A stretch of 64,000 bases of DNA from the NCBI GenBank assembly GCA_028564675.1, contig JAOVVO010000232.1, positions 44,781 to 108,780 of the forward strand. Reading direction: 5' to 3'. Position numbers and translations under genes: made by a program. How positions within the stretch are numbered: position 1 is the stretch's first letter; every line of letters starts with the position of its first letter. The notes under the pieces are model-generated. The model searched no databases, was not told the DNA's origin, and saw nothing but the letters and a program-made list of their open reading frames with translations. Source of the stretch: Onchocerca lupi (lineage: Eukaryota > Nematoda > Chromadorea > Rhabditida > Onchocercidae). This document shows positions 53,918 to 64,000 of this stretch, in pieces.

Positions 53918-55248
53918 TTAAGGTTTAAATTCTGCTCTCATGCCTGGAACGTTGCGAGAACGCTGAGTAATAGGAGATACTGCTGATGGTGGTGGCGGTA
54001 ACAATGGAAAGGCTCCAGAATTACTGCTTGCATCTGATGGTGATGTCCTCGTCTGTTGAGGATTTGTTGATGTTTTTTTCTGGAAATATAAGATTGAAAT
54101 CATTAATAAAACGGGTTCTTGATGATACTTAGCTTATAAGTCAACTTAACTTGCTACTATTTATAGTTTGAAGATGAATTCACAGCAATTTCATCATTTC
54201 TATCACAAAAAAATTTCTTGAATAATATCCAATTATTGAAAAAGAGATTATTCCAATTTAAACATATTTACTTTGGGACAACAGACCTACCCCAAAATTT
54301 ATGGTTATAGTTTGTCCTTTTTTGAAGCCAAGGTCTAGTTTTGGTTGATCGTTCATTTGTTCCTTATTAAATTCTGCGCTTTTTTCAATGTATTTGAAAT
54401 GTTCCTGTAGTGCAACATTCAAATCAAACGAGTCACTCCGATCAGCAAATCCCAAACCTGGAAAAATGCTAAAAATATCTCAATTAATATACATGTTTCA
54501 ACAAATATTCTTTAAAATTTCTAGATTATCTATGTCTCGAAGTTCAGTCCCTTCCATTATTCAACTTTGATATTTAATCTTGCAAATTATTTATGCATAA
54601 ACACTAACATAAAGAACGAACCGATAAAAGCTGTTTGACCATTATCATTTTTTAATCGAACGACAAAATACCGTGAAGAATCGAGGACAGGCTCGATGCT
54701 GAGACCTGGATATTCATCTACTGGACATTTCGCAAACAACTGTCCAGATACCTTATCTTCTAATCGTAATTCCAGCTTATTGCCAATAGTTACTAAACGC
54801 ATACGTCCTGTCCAATCTGGTTCACCTAGCTTCCAATCTGCAGCTCTGCAAATTTATATTCTGTTCAAGATACTATTTATATGCTCGAAAAGCTTTTATT
54901 CAGGCATCCACTATTTACAAGGATAATATATCTGGAAGTAATTTTAAGTTGCAAGAATTCTCATAATTAAATACTCCTCCTCCAAAAGTTTCACCTTACA
55001 TTCATTCCTTATGGATATACAGAGTAAATACGAACTCAATTATCCGCAGCAAAACAAATGTTTATAAAACATGCTCCGATTGAACGCAATTATAATAGTG
55101 ATAATGATAGGATATTAAACGAGAAAAAGTATAGCAAAGAAATTGGAAGAAAATCCTACTTATATCCTCGATTGCTGGTAAGAGGTGGTATGCGATAAAC
55201 AAATACTTCAGGCTTCACCAAACAAACACTTTCGTATTCTTCAGCCAT
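53918..55248 (-). CDS. NECAP endocytic adaptor-associated protein
   Basis: Four minus-strand exons: 55248-55160, 54845-54622, 54457-54291 and 54079-53918 (642 nt, 213 aa). NECAP binds AP-2 and regulates clathrin coat assembly; in worms it counteracts AP-2 activation. The PHear domain fills residues 1 to about 155. It shows [19 protein letters not shown], then [82 protein letters not shown] and [18 protein letters not shown]. The tail has the [11 protein letters not shown] proline motif but ends [12 protein letters not shown]. The C-terminal WXXF motif of vertebrate NECAP1/2, which binds the AP ear, is absent, and the protein is about 60 residues shorter. Splice phases are all consistent. Confidence 0.95.
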
Positions 55249-55714
55249 TCGCAACAAATTGAATAAAATAATCCGAACAATGCTGCAAAAAAAAAAAAAA
55301 AAATAGAACAGTTTAACTTTGTTCTATTTTTGCAAGCAATAATACTATACACGAGAATATACAAGTGAGAATCAGACGATCAAGAATTGTTGATAAAGGT
55401 TACTAATTCCATCCGACTTAGAATTCGAGCAATAAAATAAGATACACATGTGTTAGCGATAAAATAAGATATATGTACATGTTTAGTGATTAAATAAGAT
55501 TTCATAACTGTGGTCTCAATTGTCAAATGAGCTAAGCAATACCGATAATAGTATTTTCTTTCCTATTGCTTTTTTTTTACTCGCTCTTTGCACTTTTTTA
55601 CTCAGCTCTTTCTCCTGATTTCGATAGAAAAATAATTCACTGACTTTCAAGGAAATTTTAAAACTGCGATGAAAACATTTGGCAAGTCATAAGGATAATC
55701 TATTCAACTCTATA

Positions 55715-56530
55715 AATTGACTTAGATCCTCGCTTTCTAGTTTAATTAGATTCCATATCAAATATTTAATTTCTAGTTGATCAAATTTTAGTTCAGCTAG
55801 ATTTCATATCAAATATTAAGTTCCTATTTAACTAGAAAGTTAATGTTTGGTAAATCGAAATGACAATCAATCAACTCTGTAAACTGATTTATATCTTCGC
55901 TTTTTAGTTTAGTTAGATTCTATATCAAATACATAGTTTCCAGCTGGGTAAACTTTAGTTCAGTCAAATTTTATACCAAACACTAAGTTTCTATTTAAAT
56001 TTTATACCAAATATTAAGTTTCCAGTCAAATTTTATACCAAGTGTTAAGTTTCTAGTTAAGTTTTAACGAAGAAATATTAAGTTTCTAGCTAAATTTTAT
56101 ATCAAATATTAAGTTTTTTAATTCTATATTAAATAGTAAGTTCTTTTTCCAGTTAAATTTTAATCAAGTATCAAGTTTCTAGTTAAATTTCATGTCAAAT
56201 ACTAAGTTTTTTAATTTTATATCAAATATCAAGTTTTTTCCCAGTTAAATTTTAACCAAATATTAATTTTCCAGTTAAATTTTATGTCAAATATTGAGTT
56301 TCTAGTTAAATTCTACCTAATAAGAAATACTAAGTTTCTCGCTAAATTTTATATCAAATATCAAGTTCCTTTATCTAATAAAATTTTAACCAGGTATTAA
56401 GTTTGTAATTAAATTTTGCACCAAATACTAAGTTTTTAATTAAATTTCATGTCAAATATCAAGTTTTTTAAATTTACATTAAATATTAAGATTTTTTCTT
56501 TTCTAGTTAAATTTTATACCAAAATACTTC
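55715..56530 (+). repeat. Degenerate AAGTTTCTAGTTAAATTTTAT repeat array
   Basis: About twenty copies of a word resembling AAGTTTCTAGTTAAATTTTA alternate with ATATCAAATATT or ACCAAATATT. The unit is about 30-45 bp. The array spans roughly 800 bp and copies are well diverged. It lies between the divergently transcribed NECAP and RRP46 genes. Confidence 0.8.
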
Positions 56531-56614
56531 AATATTTACGACATTAATTTGATACTGGGAAAATTGATGTGAGCTGGAACGAAAGATATAAAAGATGGAC
56601 AAATAAATAAATGA

Positions 56615-56870
56615 GGAAGAGAAAACGCGAGAGCAAAGCGAGGCGAATCGAGAATAGCGAAGTTGGACGCTAACCGCTCACGCGACGCCGGACGTCCACT
56701 TCATTCTCTAGATGACCTCTCGATCTCTACATCACTAGCGACATCTTTAATTAACGCCATGCCGACGCCCATTAGCACCCACTAGCGCAATGTCTACAAA
56801 TAACACTATGCGCGCGGCCGGCCACAATAAGCTACTGCCTGCAATGAAATTTTAAAGACCAGCGCAGACA
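56615..56870. promoter_or_regulatory. CpG-rich island in a divergent intergenic region
   Basis: Within strongly AT-rich surroundings about 250 bp is rich in CpG: GCGAGAGCAAAGCGAGGCG, CACGCGACGCCGGACGTCC and the block ATGCGCGCGGCCGGCC. It sits about 0.5 kb before the RRP46 start and 1.4 kb before the NECAP start. A shared promoter or 5' UTR segment is the simplest reading. No tRNA or rRNA fold was recognised. Function is inferred from position and composition only. Confidence 0.45.
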
Positions 56871-57376
56871 ATGGATCTTATCATAGCAGTTCATTTGATT
56901 TCTTCCGATGTAGTCATTATCATAATCACGTCAAAGTTTATATGTAACTCTTCATACACAACTATTTTGTATTTTACGAGCTATATTTCATTTTTTTAAA
57001 GAATAATCAAACATTTTATCGATTATTTTTTTGGATTATAATATGATGTATTTATGAGAAAATTTATAATTTTTAGCTTTTCTTAAATTTATTTCGAAAA
57101 ATTGCAGCGAAACTCATCGATGAAATTTTCATTTTCATTCGAAAAATGGGATATAACCTTCGAACTAAAAACAGTTGTTTGTTAAGATGTGTTAAACTTT
57201 AGTAGCCGCTATCTAAGTTGCTTGGATGACATTCTGGTGAGATAGATTTAAATCAAAATGCTTTTGCACTATGTGTCAGCTGTTTAGATGACGTATTTTT
57301 CGGGTTGATAAAAAGTAAAATTACTTTCAAGAAGGAAGTGAATTAAAGGAATGAATATTTGTTCTAGAAGGAATAA

Positions 57377-58790
57377 ATGGAGGTATGTTCTCCTGAAGTA
57401 ACCAATGATTCTCACCAAAAGTTACGCAATCTTAGAGCACAACTAAGTTTCTTACCTCGAGCTGATGGTTCCTGTGCTCTGGAACAAGGCGATACGGTGA
57501 TATGGTGCGGAATCAATGGACCTGGTAATGTCTCTTCCTCGAAAAGACTTAGCGATCGACTTGTTATTGAGGTCCTTTATAAAGAACCTCATGGACTAAC
57601 AGATTCTGTTAAGGTTCATTTAAAGTTTTCCATACCTTATACGAAACTTCAAATTGTTATAAATGATTGTTCGTAAATGCTTTCAAAAGATTGATATAGC
57701 ACTGGCTGAAAAGGAAAAAAAATGTAGCACTGATTGGATTACATCATGAGTAAGATTATTGTAATTAAATACGCTTCCTTTTATAAATGCGTAACAAGGT
57801 TACTGTGAACTTTTTATAGAAAAAGATAAATATAGATTTGTATGACGTGAAATCTATTTCTTTTCAAGCTGTCAAGGGGTCTGTTAGTTTCTAAGTTCTA
57901 AAATATCAAATTAAATTTTCACGTAGAATTACTAATACATAAACTGCTGTATTTTTCTCAGTTGTTTCAAGTCCAATTTTTTAATTTAATTTGAATAATG
58001 TGCTACGTTAGCAGTTCATTTTTTCAAGATTAATCGATTATTGAGTGCTGCATTGAAACATACCATTGACCATGTTCATTATCCTCGTGTTGCCTTGAAT
58101 GTCACTCTACAGTTATTGCAGAAAGGCGGCTGTGAGGTATTATTTTAAATTGTGTCCAGAAAATGAATTTTTATTGATTTATAGTGTATTCAAAAAAAAT
58201 TTCATTAAAATGACTTCGTCATGTTCCATTATAATACATTGAGGCTATTTTTAAGGCAGCTGCAGCTTTAAATGCTGCTTGTTTGGCAGCTCTCGACTTA
58301 GGCATCATCATGAATGGGATGTTTTGTGGAATAACTATAGCAGTTTCTCAAGGAAATCTTATTTTGGATCCAGTGTGTGGACAGTGCTCATCTGCTGATA
58401 CAATCTATACATTTGCATTTCATTCGAATGAAAATGTGAGTTTATGAAGATTTCAACTAGCTAATGACGAAGAACTCAATCATTGGGAGTTTGTTTCACT
58501 TTGCAATTTTCATAATTCTTTTTATGAGATTGAAATTGTACAATGTCTATTTTATTTCTTTGGCATTAGTTTGTAATGAGAGTGCAAAACGCTTTTTATC
58601 TATTAAATAAAATATGATTAAAATGTAAATTTAGGAATCGACGAGAATGGTAGCTTGCGATACAGATGGGATATTCGATTATAGTACATTTGAAGCTGCA
58701 AGAACATTAGCTAAACAAGCATCTGCTGATGTTTTCATATTTTATCGAGAGATTTTGCAGAGAAAACTTAGCGTCGATATTTGGAAATAG
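57377..58790 (+). CDS. crn-5: Exosome complex component RRP46 (EXOSC5, CRN-5-like)
   Basis: Four exons: 57377-57607, 58029-58136, 58256-58435 and 58635-58790 (675 nt, 224 aa). It is an RNase PH-like ring subunit of the RNA exosome core. In C. elegans the homologue CRN-5 also contributes to apoptotic DNA degradation. Matches to the family are LSFLPRADGSCALEQGDTVI, then GINGPGNVSSSKRLSDRLVI, HPRTS-like HYPRVALNVTLQLL, the AAAALNAACLAALDLGIIM helix, GITIAVSQGNLILDP and C-terminal FYREILQRKL. Eukaryotic ring subunits lack phosphorolytic activity and the fit here is the same. A TTGTTCTAG acceptor 9 nt before the ATG suits SL trans-splicing. The NECAP gene is divergent across the CpG island. Confidence 0.93.
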
Positions 58791-60627
58791 GATAACATTC
58801 CTCTTTTAACCACTATGCTCAATTCACTTTCTTTGATCTCTGTATGATTCAGTGTTATTCAATTTTTTTGTTTGAAATTGTTGGATAAAGAAGAACACAA
58901 GGTTTTTGTGTGACAAAGATGCTCAAATAGTGGTACTAGATGAAATGAAGAGATCGCAATCTACAGGGGTTTTTTAATATCCATATTTCCAATAACAGCG
59001 TTAAAAGTTTGTTGGTTAGTTGAAAGTTAATTTCGCATCTTAAAGATGTCCAATTTAAGTTTTCTGATTTTGATTATTTAATGAGAAAAAACCTCGAAAT
59101 GTCATGCAGAGATTAGCAGATTCCGAATTTGATATTAGCATTGCAGTGCATCCAGATTCATTCACCTATGAAATGAAGTAATTCCTACTAATATCACGTG
59201 TTTGTCTTTCTGAAGTTATATAAGTAACATTATGCGCTGATACTGGAATTGAGTTATAATGCGGAAATACTGGATTTGTTCCTGACCTTGGGAAGGGATT
59301 TTTCCATGAATGAACTAATTTGTTCTTTAGAAGCATTAAAAAAATTATATTTCTTTACATACGCAAATCTATAATACTTTCACAGCTCTCAATTGATCAG
59401 AATTCCAGCTTGAGTCTTTCCCATTTTGGAAGTGTTGAATGAAAGGTTTTACTGAAATAGCGCTAGTAAATTTCATCCCCAAAGTTTAGGCTATCTGATC
59501 AACTTAGCGCTTTTTCACATCACAATGCCATAATTTACAGCAGTCATCAGAGAAAAATAATTTTTGAATATTCGCCAACAAGAACGCATTTGTAAAAAAA
59601 AAAAAGAAAAGTTAATTATATATAAGCTATCTCTTGTTCAAGTATATAGCAGAGTATTCTTTTTCAAGAAAGTTTTATAATGACATTTTTAGCTTCAATC
59701 TGTTTCTGAAAACTTTTCCTAAAATATTTATGAGATTATTTTATGTATTTTTATCATAACAATTCAAAAACTAGTTAAATATTCCTTTATAACTATCAAT
59801 TGCCTTTGCAGTAGCTTAAAAAGTTTGCTCTTTTTTTGCAGCTTGTTCGCTAAGGCTCCAGTCATCGTGTTATCAGGAATTTAGTCAAATCGACATGTGC
59901 GATTTATCTTTCCTATTTGGAGAATATATATTTCATTAATTGAAATTATTCTAATCATTAATTAGTTGGGATGGTTCGAGCGATTCTAAAATGCGAAATT
60001 CAAGAAAAAATGTTATACAAACTGCTCCACATACATAGCCTTTATCTTCAAGCTATGCCATCTTAATAAAATATCATCTGCTAAGAAATTAAGCAAGCGA
60101 AAAAGTAATTTAATTGCATAACAAAAAGCACTTTTTTTTTTAAAAAACTAAATCATCAAATTATTCGAAAATTTTGAAAACGAAATTGAACATTTATTCG
60201 AATTTCCTTGAAAATGCAAATGTAAATAATGCGCTATTTTTCAGCGAAAAACTGTTTACTTGAATCAATTTGTACAAAAAAACAACAACAACAAAAGAAA
60301 AAAAAAGGAAAAAAAAACCACAACAAAACAAAACAACAGCACACAAAAAAAAGAACAAAACAACAAACATGACTCTTACTTGTTGATCAATCTTTTTTTT
60401 TTGCATCTTTTTGTTCCTATTGATCGATTGATTTTTCAACTTTTTTCTTGAATTAATACTATTGCTGAAATGAATATGTTTGAGAAAGGTTTTAATTTGA
60501 ATAATTTAAATGATCAACGAATAAAAATTACGAGTACATAAGTAATTAAAGAATATTGCTCATCTTTATTTTATCATTTTGCATTATTGGAGATAAGGTT
60601 GAATTTAATCAGAAAATAATTAAACAA
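58791..60627. other. 1.8-kb interval with only a small spliced ORF candidate
   Basis: Besides the weak two-exon candidate at 59,104-59,884 no gene is visible. The right end (60,280-60,380) is a low-complexity AAC/A-rich stretch. The interval contains the 3' UTR of RRP46 and the promoter of the gene at 60,628. Confidence 0.5.
59104..59884 (+). CDS. Candidate small two-exon gene (38 aa), unrecognised
   Basis: The ATG at 59,104 opens MQRLADSEFDISIAVHPDSF, which reaches an ATGAA|GTAATT donor in phase 2 at 59,177. A strong acceptor, CTTTTTTTGCAG, at 59,841 leads in the matching phase into NLFAKAPVIVLSGI and a TAG at 59,884. Both pieces look more protein-like than their AT-rich surroundings. The product would be only 38 residues, with no known family. 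It may instead be the end of a longer gene whose upstream exons I missed, or chance. Confidence 0.25.
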
Positions 60628-61910
60628 ATGGGTTGTCAATCCAGCAAACAAAACGAGATAGGAAAATCAAAGTTGCCGAATGATGAAAATGTAAAAACAA
60701 ATGCAAGTCTAAAATATCCATTTGTCATTAATTCTGAATTTCGAAAATCGATGAAATAGAGGAGTTTATTATTTTTGATGAAAATCTCTTTCTCTTAGAA
60801 AGAGAAAATCCCTCTCAATGAAAAACAACTTCTTAGATTCTATAGTTGAGAAAGAGAGTTTAAATGAGAATTTTAACTGGAAACAGTATTTTTACCTCCA
60901 GAAAAATGAGAGAGAGTAAAAAGTTAGCCAGAAAGTTACTGGAAAGTTTTTTTGCAGACAGAAAATCAATCAATAACAGGAAAATCATGGCCAGAGCAAA
61001 ACCGCAAAAAAGAAATACTTGTGGAAAAGTATGTTATCGTCGACAATTCATTTTTGTTTATATGTATCTGAATTTGTAATCCAGTCTGAATCTCTAGGTT
61101 CAGATTCGATGAAGTTGATTTGTATTCTATGTTTTAGTAATAACTTTTATTCTTCTTACCTGAATGAAAGTTGATTCACTTATTAGAGTAATATTTTCAA
61201 CTTATCAGAGTAACATTTTCGAGCGAAGAACGGAATGATCAGATGGAAAATGGTACACCAAAATTATCAATCAATCATAATATCGATCAGAATTTGAAAA
61301 TGCGAACAGGTACATCGCGAATTTTGGAATCAGATGAAGAATTTGCGAGCAATAGGAATCAATCAAAATGGATCAAAATTCATAAGCATGGTGAATCAGA
61401 GCAAAATCTTGATAATAACAAAGGTACGAAAGATAATTAATATCAAGTAATTTATTATTGATAAAAATTATTGTTTTAGGCATTTTACAGATTTTAGGTT
61501 TGAAAGATTTTAGGACAGAAGCAGTTAGATGAAAAATTGAAGAAAAAATATGGATTGAATAATGGTAAACAGTTACAAATTCGAACGTTGGTCTTTTACT
61601 GATAACAATTTCATTCATTTGATCTAATATTTTGATCTAACTTATATTCTGAAAAGTTTTGATTGAAATAGGTGGGAAATGATGAAAAGTGACTTTTGAT
61701 TTCTATTTTTTGGAAATAAAAGTGAAGCAGGTTAAATGCATTTTATCAAAATTATTCGGTAATTATAGAAAAAATCAGAATAAATTTAGTAATTGTAGGA
61801 AGACGAAACGAAGTCGAGCAAATCCGGAAGATGATACGTTATACGAAGTACCGCTTAAAATGCCGGAATTCGATTTGGTACAATCTCGATCAGAAGATAG
61901 TACCGCATAA
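60628..61910 (+). CDS. Unrecognised multi-exon gene with MGC N-terminus
   Basis: The ATG at 60,628 gives MGCQSSKQNEIGKSKLPNDE. Gly2-Cys3 with Ser5/6 is a classic N-myristoylation/palmitoylation start, so the product is probably membrane-attached. Exon-like blocks follow: one with MRESKKLARKLLESFFADRK to RNTCGK (about 60,902 or 60,957 to 61,028), then 61,243-61,423 (MENGTPKLSINHNIDQNLKM...), 61,514-61,571 (GQKQLDEKLKKKYGLNNGKQ) and 61,799-61,910 (KTKRSRANPEDDTLYEVPLK, ending SRSEDSTA). The last three blocks and the block ending at 61,028 join in phase using GT/AG sites. The junction between the first exon and the second block is not resolved, and the last donor (GTTACA) is weak. Composition is charged and low-complexity with no domain I recognise. 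It may be nematode-specific. Confidence 0.45.
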
Positions 61911-62336
61911 TAATTGCAATATTTTTTTAATTTTATATCATAACAATATTCTTATTTATGTTAATTCTCGACGAACTTCATACCATTTATGTTATATATT
62001 TAAATAAAATGTTGCCTGTGAGGTCGTGTATATCTATGAAGGAACAGAAATAAATGACGATAGATTTGCATTTAATAATGAACTTAAAAATCGCTCAGAA
62101 ATTGCGACGATGATTTGAAAATTAGAGATCAGTAAGAGATCATTTCTTTCTTCCAATATCTCGTCCTTTCGGAAAAAGTTATATTTTTTTGCAAAAGGTA
62201 TTTGGAGATGAGATGGCAAGACAATATAAAATAACACCATTTAACATTTGCAATTGATAACTGTATCATCGGAAATGAATAATTTTAAATGCTTCTATAT
62301 CACGAAAAATTCCTAATATTATTCGTGACACTTGCG
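61911..62336. other. Convergent 3' spacer
   Basis: This interval separates the stop of the MGC gene (+) from the stop of the right-edge gene (-). No coding sequence is seen. An AATAAA on the + strand at about 62,002 could end the MGC transcript. Confidence 0.6.
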
Positions 62337-63945
62337 TCATTCTGGTAAATGCGACAATTTTTGCGCAAGTGCTCGTCGATGACGTCCATCACTTACAAGA
62401 AATAATGTTCCGCCAAATATGCTTACATGAGGCGATAATTTTGCTACCTGCAAAAATTGGAGAACAATAAAATTTTTCATTTTGATCTTTTTATTTTCAC
62501 AAAAATTTTTTTTTGATTTATCAGTTTATAAAATTTTGAATTTTCTGGCAAAATTAAATTGTAGAAGAGAATGATGGAAAATATTCTTACCAGATTCATT
62601 AGTTCCACAGAATCTTGCGACCAGTCTGAATTGGATGGAAGAAGGGTCGCCATAATTCGCCATGGTAAATCCACCTGAATTTGTTGTGCACCAAAATGAC
62701 GCAAAAGAGCGCAAGTATAATCTACCAGATGATAATTGGTGCGAATTATTGTAGGCGCAAGTGGTTCCCATGTTTCGACATATATTCGTGGATACGACTG
62801 CAATATTTACGACGATAGTGCTTCTAAGATTCTTATTTTGATTTCTATTTGTTTGCAAGTATGTGCTTCATTTCATTCCATCGTTTTCATTCTCTTTTAC
62901 ATTTCGCTATCAGTCTACTTGGACGCAAAATTTCGCAACGATGGATATTTTTTAGGACGACGATCAACCTTCCAACAAGTGAAACAGGAAATATCGACGA
63001 GAATGTTTCAAATCAAGTCTTTCTACTCGTTTCTTTTGTAAATTTCAATTATTTCAAAGAAAAAATCAATATAAAATATCTTTTAAATGAAATCATACTT
63101 CGACATCAACTTTGTTTAACACTGCACTTTGATTTTGATGACCCAGGCTAAGATATCTGCCAGTTAAGCGAACCTGAAAATGAAAATTCTGAATTTCCAA
63201 GAATTTCTGAATCTTCCGGAAAAACGATGTAATACCTGCGGAGCACACATGCGGAATAAGCCAACAGGCCATTGTTTTAGCATTGCCTCAATAAGCGCTG
63301 ATCCACGAAATGTAAGTTGTGTGATACGTGAATCATCGATACAAATACCTGCGTTATCCACTCCCGTATTTTCTAGCAATCTCATCAAATCACTATAATT
63401 TACAAATAAAATTAATCTGAGAATGTAAAAATTAGAACATATTTGAGACTATTTGTAAAAATTAAATTAATTAACTAATTAACTATTCGATATGATTCGA
63501 TGATAGCATAAATCGTATGCGATTTTTTTGTACCTCTATGGGATCTGATAAAAAATGCCGAAATCTTGTATTAGAATGAGTGTTAATTAGCTTTCATTAG
63601 TAAAGTTATGCATGATATCTATAGCATCTGCTACCAGTGTTATCACTGATACTAGTTATCATCATTTTGAATATTCTTCCATGCCATTTCAAACAACTTA
63701 TCAATCTTTAAGCATTTTTCGCTAATACAATTCAGACATATCATTTAATTCTTGCCTCTAATTAATCCCTAAACCAATTAATGAATAATTGATTATCAAA
63801 AATACTTTTTGAATAGTTCGATTTGGACAAATTCCGTTGTTGTCCATACATTTTTATTGATATTAGGAACGATATTCATATCCAATGGATAGTCCATTTT
63901 CAATTCCAATTCCGATTTAATCGGTTGCTTATCCAATTCAAAAGT
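62337..63945 (-). CDS. Unrecognised protein, 3' part only (runs off the right edge)
   Basis: Five in-phase minus-strand exons: 63945-63806, 63392-63236, 63173-63099, 62797-62591 and 62447-62337 (690 nt, the last 229 residues). The 5' exons lie beyond 64,000. The sequence is soluble-looking and well formed, with LDKQPIKSELELKMDYPLDM, then NTGVDNAGICIDDSRITQLT, KQWPVGLFRMCAPQVRLTGR, VETWEPLAPTIIRTNYHLVD, FGAQQIQVDLPWRIMATLLP and the end GGTLFLVSDGRHRRALAQKL. Splice sites are strong and composition differs from the flanks, so I am confident that this is a real gene. I do not recognise the family and assign no function. No membrane segment or signal peptide is visible in this part. Confidence 0.75.
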
Positions 63946-64000
63946 CTAAATAAAATTGAAAAAAAAAAAAAAAAAAAAAAAACTCCACTAAGCATTAATC

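Larger units (their letters stand above)
55249..57376. other. Divergent intergenic region between NECAP (-) and RRP46 (+)
   Basis: From left to right it holds the NECAP 5' flank, a degenerate minisatellite (about 55.72-56.53 kb), a CpG-rich island (56.62-56.87 kb) and the RRP46 5' flank. No gene is supported inside it, although a 23-codon minus-strand frame (MGVGMALIKDVASDVEIERS...) lies in the island. Confidence 0.6.

Noticed and set aside
60280..60380. AAC/A-rich stretch with open frames on both strands
   Set aside because: Simple-sequence composition explains the frames (poly-Asn/Lys/Gln on one strand, Phe/Val/Leu on the other).

Overview
The window is nuclear DNA of a nematode, most likely a clade III (spirurid or filarial-type) worm. 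The evidence is very AT-rich sequence with many long A or T runs, small introns inside housekeeping genes and multi-kilobase introns in one long gene, an exact copy of the 22-nt nematode spliced leader SL1, and proteins closest to what I know of the Caenorhabditis/filarial families. The species cannot be fixed by eye. No bacterial operon, virus, CRISPR array or autonomous transposon was recognised.

Layout. 1-29 kb: gene-poor and rich in minisatellites and homopolymers. It holds the + strand 5' part of a SynGAP/DAB2IP-type RasGAP gene (gap-2-like). Its exons splice together in phase from about 9.5 to 23.2 kb, with an alternative first exon at 21.7 kb, and close with a stop before any C2 or RasGAP domain. 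An SL1 copy lies on the minus strand inside this gene, at 19,746-19,767. 29.3-32.5 kb: a complete nine-exon proteasome ATPase gene, rpt-1 (PSMC2). 32.8-43.2 kb: two tandem, complete nine-exon PIG-W (GPI inositol acyltransferase) paralogues on the minus strand, with homologous intron positions. 44.0-46.1 kb: B3GALT6/sqv-2 (-). 47.3-48.7 kb: UBE2J2-type ER ubiquitin-conjugating enzyme (-). 50.9-52.9 kb: a second UBE2J-like E2 without a membrane tail (-). 53.9-55.2 kb: NECAP endocytic adaptor (-). 55.7-56.9 kb: a degenerate minisatellite and a CpG-rich island. 57.4-58.8 kb: exosome subunit RRP46/EXOSC5 (+). 60.6-61.9 kb: an unrecognised multi-exon gene starting MGC (+). 62.3-63.95 kb: the 3' end of an unrecognised gene (-) that runs off the right edge.

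The right half is a dense block of ER, secretory and quality-control genes: GPI-anchor inositol acylation, the glycosaminoglycan linker, two E2s, an AP-2 accessory factor and an exosome subunit. From memory, the C. elegans homologues of PIG-W, sqv-2, both E2s and NECAP sit on neighbouring Y110A2A clones of chromosome II, so this is probably conserved microsynteny; that needs a database check. All exon boundaries were assigned by hand from GT/AG sites, reading phase and family similarity. Reading phases were added up for every gene called complete and give whole codons.
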